The notes under the pieces were generated by a model that was given only the letters and a program-made list of their open reading frames with translations, was not told the DNA's origin and made no database searches. The translations under genes and the position numbers were made by a program. Shown one piece after another: positions 53,448 to 64,000 of a DNA stretch of 64,000 nucleotides. The stretch's first letter is position 1. Each line of letters begins with the position of its first letter. The stretch lies in assembly GCF_000350225.1 (NCBI RefSeq), contig NW_005179116.1, forward strand, positions 1 through 64,000. Direction: 5' to 3'. Source of the DNA: Chondrus crispus. Taxonomy: Eukaryota; Rhodophyta; Florideophyceae; Gigartinales; Gigartinaceae.

Positions 53448-55018
53448 TTAGGGATGAACCAGGGGGTGTGGAGGCGGGGACGAACTTGATTGACTGGAGG
53501 GAGTCCCCGGCGCTTCGTGTTTTTGGAACGGCGGTAAAGTGGCCCGAGGGAGCGACGGTAACTCGGGTTGACGCGAAATAACTCCCTCACGGTGGATGAC
53601 GTCTACTGTCGACGAAGGGATCGTCCCCGGGGCTACTGACGAGCTCGGGAGAGGCGCCGACATCGACGAGCCGGGGTCGGAGTCGCCCAGCGAGCGGAAG
53701 AACACCGACGAGTCTCCGACAGGGAGCACGTGGCGGGAGACGTGAGGAGAGGGGACGGCGAGCACGCAGAGAGAAAGACGGGCGTGGGGGAAAAGGAGTA
53801 ATACGACGCGACCCGGGGAGCCGCCGGGGATGAAGAGGCGACGAGGGGAAAAAGGGGCAATGGACCGACGACAGACCGGGCTTGAACCCAATGCAATCGG
53901 TGACGTACTGGAGGTCTCGGATACGACCCGGACACCTATGGGAATCGACATGGCCATTTCTACAAGCTGATGTGAACGCGGACGTTCACTGTTAAGGGGG
54001 GGGCGATGTAGCATAATTGCCAACGACCACTGTATACATTAGATTTGCAATTAGATCTAGATCTCGCTGTAAGGTACAGACCTTACAGTGTATGCGCGCG
54101 CCTGCACACGTGTACGACACGTGTGCTGTCAGCCCGATGGCTGACAGTGGTACAGTGCGGGAGGACCCGCACTGCTACAGTGGCACGGTACTGTACTATA
54201 GTATGATAACTTCGATTTGTATATTAAATAGGAGGAAGGGCACCGGCGGGGAGAGGACCAAGGTAGCTTGGTCACGATCTACGACCGCGGTGCAACCCTC
54301 CAGATTACTCTAATTAGTGCGACACTTTCGCGCGCCTTTTAGTTAGGGACCGGCACGGGTCGGGTTGGGCGACACGCGAGCGAGCCGGGATCCGCCTCCG
54401 CCCGTCAGCGCTGGTACGTCACCCAGCGCTGCTCCAGGGCGTCGAGGCGTCGATCCGCTCGTGCGTGCGCGCAAACTACCCCGACCCGCTCTACCACACT
54501 GCTACCGGGCCCGTGCTCGGGTCCGTGAGCAGGAGGAATCCCACGTCTTCCGCCGATCACGGGTTACCGTCGGACTGTTAGCTACACCCCTCCCCCGCTG
54601 GGGGTGTTTATGCTACAGTCCAGCTCAAATTACTCGGCGGCAAACTCTTCTCCACTGCTGGGTCCCCGCAGGACCTCGCTCCTACCCTCAAGACACAGTT
54701 TAAGAAATCATACTATGCCACTCGCAGGGGTCATCTCATCGCCAGGTCCAGCCTCTGAGGTTCTCATCCCCTCGCCTACTCTACTTTTTAAAATTCGGAG
54801 GTTGATCGGGTTGTGTGCTCTGCGCCTCCCGTCTTTATCTATCTACGTCTCTGCACTCTCTATCCTCGTACCGCTCCGGCTTCTTTTGCTTCTGTTCCTC
54901 GCTCCTGCGTTGCTGTTCCTACACCATGGATAACTTGAAGATGGAAATATGGTCCCCTCGGTCATTTCCCACGCCAGTTGTGGACGCAACTTTTTCCTCA
55001 CAAGCGGCCGGGGCTACA
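53448..55018 (+). mobile_element. 3' remnant of a gypsy element (element C): pol end and 3' LTR
   Basis: The bases around 53972-53994 (GTGAACGCGG, CGTTCACT, stop) match the last codons of element B pol (around 61451-61473). They are followed by a polypurine tract, AAGGGGGGGGCGA, and then the LTR. Upstream coding is degraded; 53448 is only an approximate left limit. Confidence 0.6.
54007..55018 (+). repeat. 3' LTR of element C (about 1012 bp)
   Basis: Begins TGTAGCATAATTG immediately after the polypurine tract and ends GGGGCTACA, giving TGTAGC/GCTACA inverted ends. A TATA-like GTATATTAAATAG is near 54217. There is no second LTR in the window, so the right end is inferred from the inverted terminus. 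Confidence 0.55.
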
Positions 55019-55328
55019 TAAATCTAATATGTCTGGAGGATTGACCTGGTGGACTCATGCGACCTGAACTGTGACGTTCAGGATTTATGAGCACAGAGCT
55101 CGAATTGTCCGGCATAACTACTGCTCCATTTCGCAAATGACGTTCTCCGTCAGATTTCGATCGTTCTCGTTCCATTTCGGTGACGAAAACTGGTGCTAGA
55201 TCCCTCTGAGCAGATATATATGGATCAACTTCTTCTGCAACCCAATCCGCAAATTGCCCGTCCCCGAAATCTGCGCAATCAGCCATCTTGTAGTGGATAT
55301 GCTTAGCCTTTCGAACGTCTTGAGGCAT
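55014..55328 (-). CDS. Hypothetical small ORF (104 residues)
   Basis: ATG at 55328. Acidic and soluble sequence (MADCADFGDGQFADWVAEEV) then a polar C-terminus, ending at the border of the element C LTR. It could be a host gene fragment interrupted by that element. No family recognised, and no promoter motif. Confidence 0.3.
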   Translation of the reverse strand: MPQDVRKAKHIHYKMADCADFGDGQFADWVAEEVDPYISAQRDLAPVFVTEMERERSKSDGERHLRNGAVVMPDNSSSVLINPERHSSGRMSPPGQSSRHIRFM

Positions 55329-55550
55329 CAGAGGGTCTCTTTGTAGTATAACGACCGGCGCGCGCGAAGGTTATGAATCTGGCGGACGGCTCGGTGTACA
55401 CATGGGCCGCCGTGCCCACGTGTAGGGAGCGCAAGCGTGTACCGATCGGTCGTGGCGTACGTGTACAGTAGCACACGTGTCGTCTGCGCGCCAGTCTACG
55501 GGTATTACGCGTGTACAGTGGCACACGTGTGGTCCGTGCGGTAGTTAGTA

Positions 55551-55990
55551 CACCCAGTTACTGCAAATAGTGTAAGTGAACAATTAGTGAAACTACGTCA
55601 AATACTGAAAGTGTGTCTAATATGTGTGCATTGCTGCGAAACCAAAATAGAAATAGTGACACACACACCAAATACGGTTTCAACAATATTAGTGTAACCC
55701 CAAACTTTACTGATTTAATTGTTGAGGCAGGTCAATCGCAGGATCGCTTCTGTGGTTCGGTGATGGAAGCACGTACTGTAACGTGTTAGGCGAAGACGAA
55801 ATCGCTGCCATTACAATAAGTCGGCATACAACAGATCCTTTCCCATCGTGACTTCCCAGCATTGTGACCACTTCAAGGCTGCTTTCCCTGTCATGCCCTT
55901 TTCTGCTTCACCAATTATCGCCGCGTTTCAACGGCAGGCGCAACGAAGTCGTAGCATCCCAACATCCACCACTGTGGCCCCTGAACCTCA
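55551..55990 (+). mobile_element. 5' fragment of a second pogo-like element
   Basis: Starts CACCCAGTTACTGCAAATAG after TA, and matches 48991-49400, including ATAGTGACAC and the transposase start MPFSASPIIAAFQRQ. The match stops at about 55990, where gypsy LTR sequence begins; the rest of the transposon is absent. Confidence 0.8.
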
Positions 55991-55993
55991 TTG

Positions 55994-56544
55994 TGTAGCG
56001 CTGCTACTATTTCAAGTTCCGTCAGATGGCTGTTGTAACGATGCCTCCGTCGAAGGTCTTACTGTATAAGACAGAGTTGGTACCACCTACCGCGATTGCG
56101 ATCGCGCTGGTGAGGGTGTTTTTAGCCATCGGGCAACACGTCGGTAGTAGCGTTGCTACACGGTTACGATCCCGTCGGGTAGTGCTGAACAAGCCCGCGT
56201 CGAAGACCTTGAATTATACCCAAGGTGCTGAAGACGCTCGTCGAGCATTGGCCTTACAACCCAGCGAACCGCGGTTACATTCTCGTAGACAAGCCCAACC
56301 CGCACTCGCCGAGCACTCAAGTCTTCACAAGTCTCTACCACCATTATCCTCCCGGGCCGGGCATCTTTCCTTAACCCCCCCGTCGGAGTTGAGCTACCGT
56401 GGGCCGCAAGCCCACACAAGGGGAAAGGGAGTCTCGAACGTTCCGTAGCGCGTGCCATCGGCAGTGGTTGTTGCTGTTGTTGTTTTCTTCTTTTTGTTTG
56501 ACCGTCGGACTGTGTTCGCGGCCCGCCAGGCACATTGCAGAACA
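55994..56544 (+). repeat. Partial 5' LTR of element B
   Basis: Diverged match to the LTR of element A read on the minus strand (TAGCGCTGCTACT, then GAGCATTGGCCTTACAACCC, then CCATCGGCAG and GTTGCTGTTG), ending CATTGCAGAACA against CATTGCACTACA. Its left part is lost at the junction with the pogo fragment. Confidence 0.75.
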
Positions 56545-56548
56545 AAAG

Positions 56549-56566
56549 TGGTCTCCCGACCTAGAA
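56549..56566 (+). other. Primer-binding site of element B
   Basis: TGGTCTCCCGACCTAGAA, four bases after the LTR end, identical to the site of element A although the neighbouring LTRs have diverged. Confidence 0.6.
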
Positions 56567-56708
56567 TTGTCTCCAGCAAACCCGACCTAAAATTGTGTCG
56601 ACGACAGCTTCGGTCTGGAGTTGCACTACAAAGGTGGTCTGGGTGACGGAGTCTCTTTTTTATTTTTGTTTGTAACTTTTTTTTTGTGTAGGTTCGCTCG
56701 TTCGAGCG

Positions 56709-58455
56709 ATGTCGACAATCGGACCCGGGGACGTCGGTCCCGGGGCGAGTAGGAGCGGATCGGCAAGGGCGTCGAGGATCCCGCGGGGTCCTCGCTCCCG
56801 AAGCCAGGCCAATACGGCCACGGATCCCGAAGGTCAAGAATCCCCGACGGGGGTTGAAGCCGACAAGGATAACCTATCCTACAGGTTCGAGAAGATGGGC
56901 GAGGAAATTCGCCAAGAGATGACGAAAAATGTCGAGGCTGAATTAGCCCTCGTCCGGAAGCAACTGGAGTTGCAAGCATCCGAGTTCCACACCGTTTTAG
57001 GAGAGCTATCGGCTCGAGTGTATCTCGTCGAGAAGGAGCGGGGTGAGGCGACCGACGGTCTGGAGCCGGAGGTCCTAGCTTCGTTGATAAGTTCAGTCAA
57101 GGACGCAAGGCACGACGCGAATCAAGCTTTGGAGTCCTTAGGTAAATTTAGAAGCAGTATCGACGACAGGTTCGACCGCGCCGCTCATCGTCTCAAGGAC
57201 CTTGAACAGGTCGCCGGGCAAGAGCCGCTCCCAACGGGTCGAGAAGGCGACCGTCGATCGAAGAAGGACAAGGCCGCGGTGCAGCGGAGTTCCAAGTCGA
57301 AGCCCTCGAAGAAGGACAAGCGACGTGCAAGCAAGGGTCACTGTAGTGACGATCCGGAGAACCGCGACTCACAGTCGGAGTCGCTTGGTCTTTCCGAAGA
57401 TGGTGACGAATGTTCGTCGAACCATGCCAGCGATTCCGAACATCGTTCAGAGGAAGGAAAAGGAAATTCGCAGGGCAAGAAAATTACCTCCAGACGGGGC
57501 GGGATCACTTCGTCCGCCTCGCGGAGAGACAAGGACGCAGAACCCGAAGATGTCGCAACGCGGCGCGGGAGGCGATGGGAGGAGTTGGAGGAGCTGAATC
57601 CGACCAACTACCTCTTCAAGAAATTACTTTCGTACCGAACGTACCGCTTGCCGAACCCGCAGACATATTTGTCAAGTTCCCGGCGGACCGCCGTACGAAA
57701 AATCAGGAGAGATATTCTGCCTAAGGTGAAGAAGGACAACACGTTCACAGGTGAGGACGGGGTCCTTGTGTTGGATTTTTTGGTAAAATTAGTTCAAGAG
57801 TTTGATACTCAAGAAATGAACGAGGGGCAAGCGATCCGCTTGTTGCCCGAATTTCTAAGCGGCATCGCCTTGAGGCAGTACACTTCGGTGTCTCAGACGG
57901 CCGGGTCCCACCACGGAAAGGTATCCGTTTGGCCGGAGGCCGTACAATGGTTGTTGAGGAGTTTCGCAACCGACGAGGCGGTCCGTCAAGCCGTGCTCGC
58001 TTTGCGAGAAGTTCAGCAAAGACCGTCTGAAGACGAAATGGAATTTTATATCCGTCTGACGGACGCGAGCAATCGATGTGGAAACGTATATTCGATGGAA
58101 GAACAAATGAGGATGTTTATTGAAGGACTCGATTCGAGTATCAAGCCAATGGTATCTCAATACCGACAAGACAATCGAGACGTTTCGTTTTTGAGACTAG
58201 TTAATTACGCGAAGGCGCATGGCTCGGCGAGCCGACCTAAGGACAAGAAGACCAAGAAGGTCACGATTCAGACGCCGTCGACGATCTGGGCGGGTAAGAA
58301 GCCGAGGGCTTCTTATCCCGGTCGTAGAAGTCAGGGCGCCGTTCACTTAGCCGAGACTATCTCAGCGTCGGGTGAACGCGGTGCGCACGGAAGCAGCGAA
58401 AATCAGTATGAAGGAGCCTTGGTAGCCGAAGGCAATTTTATTGAGCCATCGGAGG
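56709..58455 (+). CDS. gag: gag of element B, truncated before the zinc knuckle
   Basis: ATG 56709, with the same layout as element A gag: basic Ser/Arg-rich start, helix ELALVRKQLELQASEFHTVL, Lys/Ser-rich linker, capsid-like part to DNRDVSFLRLVNYAKAHG. It lacks the 84-bp duplication of element A and keeps five T's at the site where A is frameshifted, so it runs through in one frame. After FIEPSEG the family sequence ends and the frame runs on, out of phase, through pol sequence to 58667. Without a knuckle, RNA packaging would be impaired. Confidence 0.85.
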
Positions 58456-61400
58456 GCGTCCCCGGTGGTGCTCGTACCGAAGAAAGACGGCTCTCTTCGG
58501 TTCTGCGTAGACTATCGGCGTCTCAACGCGAAGACTGCAGCGGATTCGTATCCGCTGCCGCGTATGGACGACTGCATCGACTCGTTAGGAGATGCAGCCG
58601 TCTTTACGACGTTGGACTGCAATTCCGGTTATTGGCAGATCCCGGTCGCTCCGGAGGACCGGGATAAGACAACCTTTACGACGCACATGGGCACGTTTCG
58701 CCACCTGCGAATGCCGTTCGGACTAAAAGGGGCACCGGCCACCTTCCAACGCGCCCTGGATATTATTCTCTCACGCGTTCGCTGGCAAATGTGCCTCGTC
58801 TATCTCGATGACGTTATAGTGTTCTCGCGTATGCACGCGGAACATGCGAAGCATCTCAGCACTGTCTTGAGCTTGCTTGGGAGTGCCGGAATCTCCCTCA
58901 AGCTCAAGAAATGTAGCTTCTTTCAGCCGAAGGTACACTACCTGGGGCACGTCATTTCCCCAGGTAAGTTAAGCGTGGCGGACACGGCGGCCGATGCCTT
59001 CAAGACGTTCACGTTCCCGAGGACACTTACGCAAGTGCGCTCGTTCCTCGGGGCGTGCAACGTATACCGCCGATTCGTTAAGGGGTTCGCGAAGATAGCG
59101 CGTCCTCTGACCGACATGACGCGCAAGGATGCGAATCCTGACTTCTACAACCCCACGGAGGCCCAATTGAACGCGTTCGAGAACCTCAAGAGGTGTATGA
59201 TCGCTCCGCCGATCCTCGCGCTACCGCGGTACGGCCGTCCGTACATGATCGATACGGACGCGAGTGCCTACCAGCTTGGCTGCACGCTGCTCCAGGAACA
59301 CGACCAGCCAAACGACTGGCGCCCCGTAGGCTATTGGTCCTACTCGCTGAACGACAGCGAGAGCAACTACAGCGCCACGGAACGCGAGTGCTTCGCCGTA
59401 GTGTGGGCCGTCCGCACACTACGGCCGTACGTAGAAGGAATGAAGTTCACCGTCCGAACGGATCACGACGCCTTGAGGTGGCTCATGTCCCTCACAGAGA
59501 GTTCCGGAAGACTCACCCGGTGGCGGCTACGTCTGGCTGAATACGACTTCACCATTCAGTACCGCCCCGGGCGCGTGCATCAGGTGCCCGATGCCCTGTC
59601 ACGCCTCGTGCCGCCTCGTGTCGCCGATGACCCTCGCCCCATCGTCGAGGTGGATGACGACATTCCCACCTTCGACGGGGGTACGACCGTTCGAGACGTA
59701 TCTAACGAGCTCGCGGACCACGTTTGTACCGCGAGCTGTGACCATCAGGCCGTCCATGTCTTCGTGACGACACGGAACCAAGCCGGTTCAAGGACGACGT
59801 CGCGCGTACGAACGCGCGACGAACCGCGAGGCGACGACGAATCCCCCGCTCTCCAAGGACCCACTTCGTTTTGGGAGGAGAACGACGAGTTCGACGCCGC
59901 CGACATCGAGCGCGCCGAAAACCCCAAAGGCGGCGCGCCCGACTCTCCGGTCGCGCCACCGCAGGAGGACCTCCCGGACCCTCTTACGATAGAGGAGATA
60001 GCCGAGGAGCAACGCGTAGATGACTTCTGCCAAACCGTCTTGGCACGACAGTCAGAGTCCCGGGACTCCGCGTTCTTCGAGGACCACCAAGGGGTGCTCA
60101 AACGGAGACACCCCTTTGATCCTGATATCGTCCAGGTGGTGGTACCTCGGACGCTCCGCGCTAGGCTCCTCCGTCTGTGCCACAACCCGGCCATCGCGGG
60201 ACACCCGGGCCAGAATCGTATGTACTTCGCCCTTCGACGCGAGTACTACTGGCCCCATCTCGCTGCAGATGTCGCTGCCACGGTGCGAGGGTGTCGGACC
60301 TGCGCGATGAACCGGGTCAAGTTGCGGAAACACCTCAACCGTTTGAAGTTGTTCCCCGCCAAGCGGCCACTCGAGAGCCTCGCGATTGACATCTTGGGTC
60401 CGCTCCCGAAGACGAAGGCAGGGAAACGTTTCCTCCTCGTTATCACTGACCGCCTCACTAAGTTAACACAAGTTGTCGCGCTTCGAACAGTGACCGCGTA
60501 CACTGTCGCGACAGCATTCTGTGACGCGTGGGTCTTCAAATACGGCGTTCCACGTTCGCTGTTGTCGGACAACGGTCCTCAATTTAACGCGAAGTTCTTC
60601 AACAGCGTGTGTCGCGTACTGGGGATAACTAACTTATATACGTCCGCGTATCATCCCCAGACGAATGGACAGGTTGAACGTTACAACCGGACTATCGCGT
60701 CGATGCTTCGGAACTACGTCAACGAGCATCAGGATGATTGGGACGTGTACGTGGGACCGCTTACGTACGCATACAACTCCCACGTACACCGAACCACGCG
60801 TACGACACCCTTTGAGCTCGTGCTCAGCAGACCCCCGCCGGAGTTCTCTCTTCGAAGAGCCGACGGGGACGCGCCCCCTCCGGACAGGGGAACTCAACGC
60901 GCAGAGTTTCTCAAGACTTTGGACGACACGATCCAAAAAGCTTACGAAAGTTTGCATCGTACGCAAGCCCGCTACAAACGCGACTTCGATAAACGCGTAC
61001 GAAGAATTAACACGCGACTCAAGCCGGGGGACTACGTGTACCTCAACCCCACCGATGGGGCGAAGACGTCGAACAAGCTCGCGTCACCTGCCGTTGGACC
61101 ATACCGCGTACTGGCCAACGACAAACGAACCATCACGATCGACCGTGATGGGGTGACGGAGCGCGTCTCGGCGGACCGCTGCGTGTACGCGCCCCCTCCG
61201 ACGGACGCGCCGCGAGCAAGTGCAACAACCCCAGGTGACCTTTCCGACAAGGTCACCGAGGGCACGCAGTACGCGGTCGAGCGTCTGCTCAAGCATCGCG
61301 TAGTAGAGGACGGAACTACGGAGTTCCTCATCAAGTGGGCTGACTACGACGAGCCCACTTGGACTGCACGAACACATGTTCCCGAGGAGCTAGTGTCGCA

Positions 61401-61473
61401 ATACGCGAAACGACTGAGAACGCGTACAGGCAGGGAACTCACCTCCGAAGTGAACGCGGTCGTTCACTCTTGA
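58456..61473 (+). CDS. pol: pol of element B: reverse transcriptase, RNase H, integrase, chromodomain (no protease)
   Basis: About 1,005 codons without a stop. Reverse transcriptase: ASPVVLVPKKDGSLRFCVDY, MPFGLKGAPATF, catalytic YLDD near nt 58801. RNase H: DTDASAYQLG, TERECFAVVWAV, RTDHDALRWL. An acidic spacer follows. Integrase: HHCC region (HNPAIAGHPGQ...CRTC), then SLAIDILGPL, LLSDNGPQFN and GQVERYNRT for D,D,E. A GPY-like strand (GPYRVLANDKRT) and a chromodomain (YAVERLLKHRVVE, FLIKWADYDEPTW) follow. There is no ATG at the start; it is fused in the +1 phase behind gag, so expression would need frameshifting or an internal start. The intact frame is unlike the broken pol of element A and suggests recent activity or selection before the fusion. 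Confidence 0.9.
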   Translation, partial: ASPVVLVPKKDGSLRFCVDYRRLNAKTAADSYPLPRMDDCIDSLGDAAVFTTLDCNSGYWQIPVAPEDRDKTTFTTHMGTFRHLRMPFGLKGAPATFQRALDIILSRVRWQMCLVYLDDVIVFSRMHAEHAKHLSTVLSLLGSAGISLKLKKCSFFQPKVHYLGHVISPGKLSVADTAADAFKTFTFPRTLTQVRSFLGACNVYRRFVKGFAKIARPLTDMTRKDANPDFYNPTEAQLNAFENLKRCMIAPPILALPRYGRPYMIDTDASAYQLGCTLLQEHDQPNDWRPVGYWSYSLNDSESNYSATERECFAVVWAVRTLRPYVEGMKFTVRTDHDALRWLMSLTESSGRLTRWRLRLAEYDFTIQYRPGRVHQVPDALSRLVPPRVADDPRPIVEVDDDIPTFDGGTTVRDVSNELADHVCTASCDHQAVHVFVTTRNQAGSRTTSRVRTRDEPRGDDESPALQGPTSFWEENDEFDAADIERAENPKGGAPDSPVAPPQEDLPDPLTIEEIAEEQRVDDFCQTVLARQSESRDSAFFEDHQGVLKRRHPFDPDIVQVVVPRTLRARLLRLCHNPAIAGHPGQNRMYFALRREYYWPHLAADVAATVRGCRTCAMNRVKLRKHLNRLKLFPAKRPLESLAIDILGPLPKTKAGKRFLLVITDRLTKLTQVVALRTVTAYTVATAFCDAWVFKYGVPRSLLSDNGPQFNAKFFNSVCRVLGITNLYTSAYHPQTNGQVERYNRTIASMLRNYVNEHQDDWDVYVGPLTYAYNSHVHRTTRTTPFELVLSRPPPEFSLRRADGDAPPPDRGTQRAEFLKTLDDTIQKAYESLHRTQARYKRDFDKRVRRINTRLKPGDYVYLNPTDGAKTSNKLASPAVGPYRVLANDKRTITIDRDGVTERVSADRCVYAPPPTDAPRASATTPGDLSDKVTEGTQYAVERLLKHRVVEDGTTEFLIKWADYDEPTWTARTHVPEELVSQYAKRLRTRTGRELTSEVNAVVHS

Positions 61474-61480
61474 GGAGGGG

Positions 61481-64000
61481 GCCCCCAACCGCTTCGTCAC
61501 CGCGTAATTAACACGTCGCGGTTAGGAACAGATGACGCATACGAACGGACAAACGTACCCAACCGGGGCGGCCAACGAAAGCGCGAGAAGCCAAAACGAA
61601 TTGACCATCAAGCTCATCGAACACGACCGACGTCGTCAACAAAGCGCGAAAAGCGAAGACAGCACGGACTGTACAACGAAAATGGCAAGCCCTGGAACAT
61701 CAAGTACAGGAGGGGAGCATACGATCTCCCAAGATACGCGAGAGCGTCACGATAACACTCGCCGATCGAGTGCTCGAATCGGAAAACAAGAGCGACGCCA
61801 ATACGTATGGACAGCCCAAGCTCACTGCGCGACACACAAATACCAAGCGGCTCGAACCGCTGGTAACGAAGCGTGTCGCGTACTTTCCAACGAGAAGTAG
61901 GAGGGCGACGTAACCCTCCTAGCCAGGAAATGACGCGAACGGTCGCGACGAGCTCCACGCGTAGGGGGACTCATGATCCCGCGACCGCGCACGACCGAAG
62001 GGGTACCGATGGAAAAAGGGCGGGCCTACCAGAATTAGAAAGCCGCGCGGGCCGCCATACCCCTCCAGCCAATCCGTTACCACGTACCCAAAATTATTTT
62101 GGGGAACGTACCAAAAATATGGGGAAAATACAGTCCGAATGACACTGTATGCCAAACCGCCGCCGCCTCCGGAAATAATCAAAAAAGAGGGGTGACGTAC
62201 AGTGGGGCAAGACGCACGTGCGCACGTGCGCATACGACCGACAGGACAAGTGTCGACAGGAACGACACGCAATCGGACAGCGAAGGTCAGCGCGCGGAGC
62301 AAGCTGCCCTTCGCGGGGGTAAGAGCCACCCCGCACTGAGAGGGCACCGGAGCGGACCCTGACTCCTCCCCCAGGCGAATACGCCGACACAGTCGCGCTC
62401 GCGCCGCCCAAGGGGCCTACGACGAAGCTGTCGCAATTTACCTAACCACCGGGCGCGCGACCGACTCCGGGTCCCGAAACGTCGGCCGGATTTTCTTCCT
62501 CGGAGTCGGAGGGCTCGCGGGCGTTCGCCTCACGCCACGACCACCTCCCCACACAGTACGGGAACCAATCGTGAGGGGGACAAAGCGACCGCGATCGTGA
62601 CACCAGCGCGCCAGGGACGCGACTCCTCGCGACGCGCACACAACCCAACCCCCCCTCTAAACTTCTATTTAACGTTTGTTTACCGCGAGCGCATGCACAG
62701 AGATCAAGAACATCGCGCGCCGCGTCCGGGTGCTGCGCGGACCAAGGATTCAACGCCGCGGCTCACGGCGAGACGGAGTATGACACCTGCGCGACACTCG
62801 AGTCGTGTCGAACCGCGACGCCGTAGAGCGCGCGGATTGACGGAACCGTACCGGAGGGCGGTACGAAAGGCCCCTCGACGTTCTCACAAACCGAGCAGGC
62901 GATGAACCGGCGGATGTCGAACCCGTCGGTAAAAAGATCTTCCGCAAGCTCGCGACGCCTGGGCTCGACTTGATCCCGCGCAACGGTGTGAATTACGCGC
63001 TCACAGGACGCAGAGCGTGCACGACGACTATGAAGCACTTCTGTGAGCTCGTCGACGCGCTCGACGCGATCTTGAGACAGACCTCTACCGGAAGGAAACT
63101 ATGACGCAGAAAAAAAATCGGTGGGGCTATGCGCAGAGGTGGCCGCGCCGATGCCCCGCTCATCGACAAAGTCGGGCATGGGAATACGAGACGCATACAC
63201 CGCGCTACGAGATGAGTTAGGGCCGAAAGGGGCGGAAGGGGACAAAACAAAGAGGAGGATAGGAGGTTCCGTGTAAGTCCGGACGGCAGCCGATGTGGCG
63301 ATACGAGGTGCGGTCGGACGATGTACCGGCCGCCGGCGTGGATAGAAAAAAAATGGAGGGCAGATGCCACTTTTCTCGCGATGACATATCAGGGGAGTCC
63401 TAACTCCCCTCGCCGACAAGGAAGAAGGTCAAGAAGGTGGAGGAGGGACGTTCGCCCTGCCTCCGACCCAACGAGACACCCGGACGCGCTCGTATGGGGC
63501 ACGCGAGCGAGACGAGAAGCGAAGTGCGCTACTGTCTTCCCTGAACTATCGAGCAATTGCGATGGCTACCATATCTTGTGACAGCCCGCTCGCGTAAAAT
63601 TTCGAGGAGTGCGGCAAAACCGCGGACACGCTGACAGACTCTCTAACGAACGAGAGGGTCCTTTGTGACTAAACGTACGGAAGCGGGGTGGTCCGATCAC
63701 CCACGAGTCTCCGCGACGCCCTGCCACCGTGCCTCGACGACGCGTACGGCAGTTGCGTAGGGAAGACCGCGCGGAAGGAGGAAAATCCCCACGTGGGACG
63801 GGGCGCATTTTCGGCAAACGTAAGGGGTCCTCTTCGCACCCTGACGTGTTTTTCGTTTAACACAACAGTTGTGTACTGAAAAACGGGGTGAGGGCCGCGG
63901 AGCGTACGTGACGTGAAGGGGACCCTCGATTTCCGACCTCACACCCCTCGCTCGCCCCATCGAACGGGGTGGGGTTCCAAGGCCGTAACGCGAAGAAGAA
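61481..64000. other. GC-rich region 3' of element B, no clear gene
   Basis: Probably the 3' untranslated part of element B and beyond. A polypurine run, AAAAAAGAGGGG followed by TGACGTAC, at about 62181-62200 could mark the start of a 3' LTR, but no matching end is found. Many overlapping GC-rich frames are not supported. The best is 62841-63104 (plus, 87 codons, no ATG), with protein-like sequence such as KKIFRKLATPGLDLIPRNG and MKHFCELVDALDAILRQT. Confidence 0.4.

Larger units (their letters stand above)
55994..61480 (+). mobile_element. Mosaic Ty3/gypsy element B
   Basis: Order: truncated LTR, primer-binding site identical to that of element A, gag, and an abrupt switch at about 58455 into reverse transcriptase, RNase H, integrase and chromodomain. 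Gag is roughly 85-90% identical to element A; pol is only about half identical and resembles a different gypsy family (shared pol end with element C). The gag zinc knuckle, protease and start of reverse transcriptase are missing. The right LTR is not identified in the window. Confidence 0.8.

Noticed and set aside
53448..54023. 191-codon minus-strand Pro/Ser-rich ORF
   Set aside because: Antisense of the degraded pol end of element C; low complexity and no features of its own.
62181..62200. Start of a 3' LTR for element B at TGACGTAC
   Set aside because: The polypurine tract is suggestive, but no matching LTR end or repeat of the 5' LTR is seen in the window.

Overview
This is eukaryotic nuclear DNA. 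It is dominated by transposable elements, is intron-poor and holds few host genes. Three layouts argue against a bacterium: TATA boxes 30-110 bases ahead of long uninterrupted reading frames, Ty3/gypsy LTR retroelements with chromodomains, and pogo- and Crypton-like transposons. A red alga with mostly intronless genes, or a fungus, would fit. The sequence alone does not settle which, and no rRNA, tRNA or CRISPR locus was found.

Layout. (1) 1-3737: 5'-truncated copy 1 of a large repeat unit, made of a RecQ-like helicase gene, a 26-bp tandem array and a conserved non-coding tail. It is followed by degenerate TAAACCC-type and ACCAATGT arrays (3757-4135). (2) 4141-5445: dispersed AT-rich repeats and an old relic of the same tail, sitting in front of a TATA-driven orphan gene (517 aa, 5780-7333) with an upstream ORF. 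A small acidic ORF (7625-8089, minus) and two satellites follow (to 8872). (3) 8873-14493: no convincing gene, but many palindromic repeats, including a snap-back element with 48-bp arms. (4) 14494-22264: copy 2 of the helicase unit, long enough to show the full architecture: OrsD/DUF3505-like zinc-finger region, tyrosine-recombinase-like region, RecQ helicase, CCHC knuckle. It is broken by frameshifts and stops and again followed by a 26-bp array and the same tail. (5) 23541-38686: a complete 15.1-kb minus-strand Ty3/gypsy element with LTRs, a 5-bp target duplication, decayed gag-pol and a long antisense ORF near its 3' LTR. (6) 38687-48988: repeats, a small MITE, a gene for a secreted cysteine-rich peptide (44665-44940) and a transposase fragment. 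(7) 48991-51994: a complete pogo/Tc1-mariner-like DNA transposon with TA duplication, next to a degraded Crypton-like recombinase. (8) 53448-64000: a gypsy 3' remnant with its LTR, a fragment of a second pogo copy, then a mosaic gypsy element (gag close to element A, pol from another family, protease missing) running into GC-rich sequence without clear genes.

The most interesting unit is the repeated helicase element. Two diverged copies share a 3' array of identical 26-bp period and a roughly 0.8-1.0-kb tail that ends at the same base, and the protein carries a recombinase-like core. This suggests a mobile or subtelomeric element, not an ordinary helicase gene.
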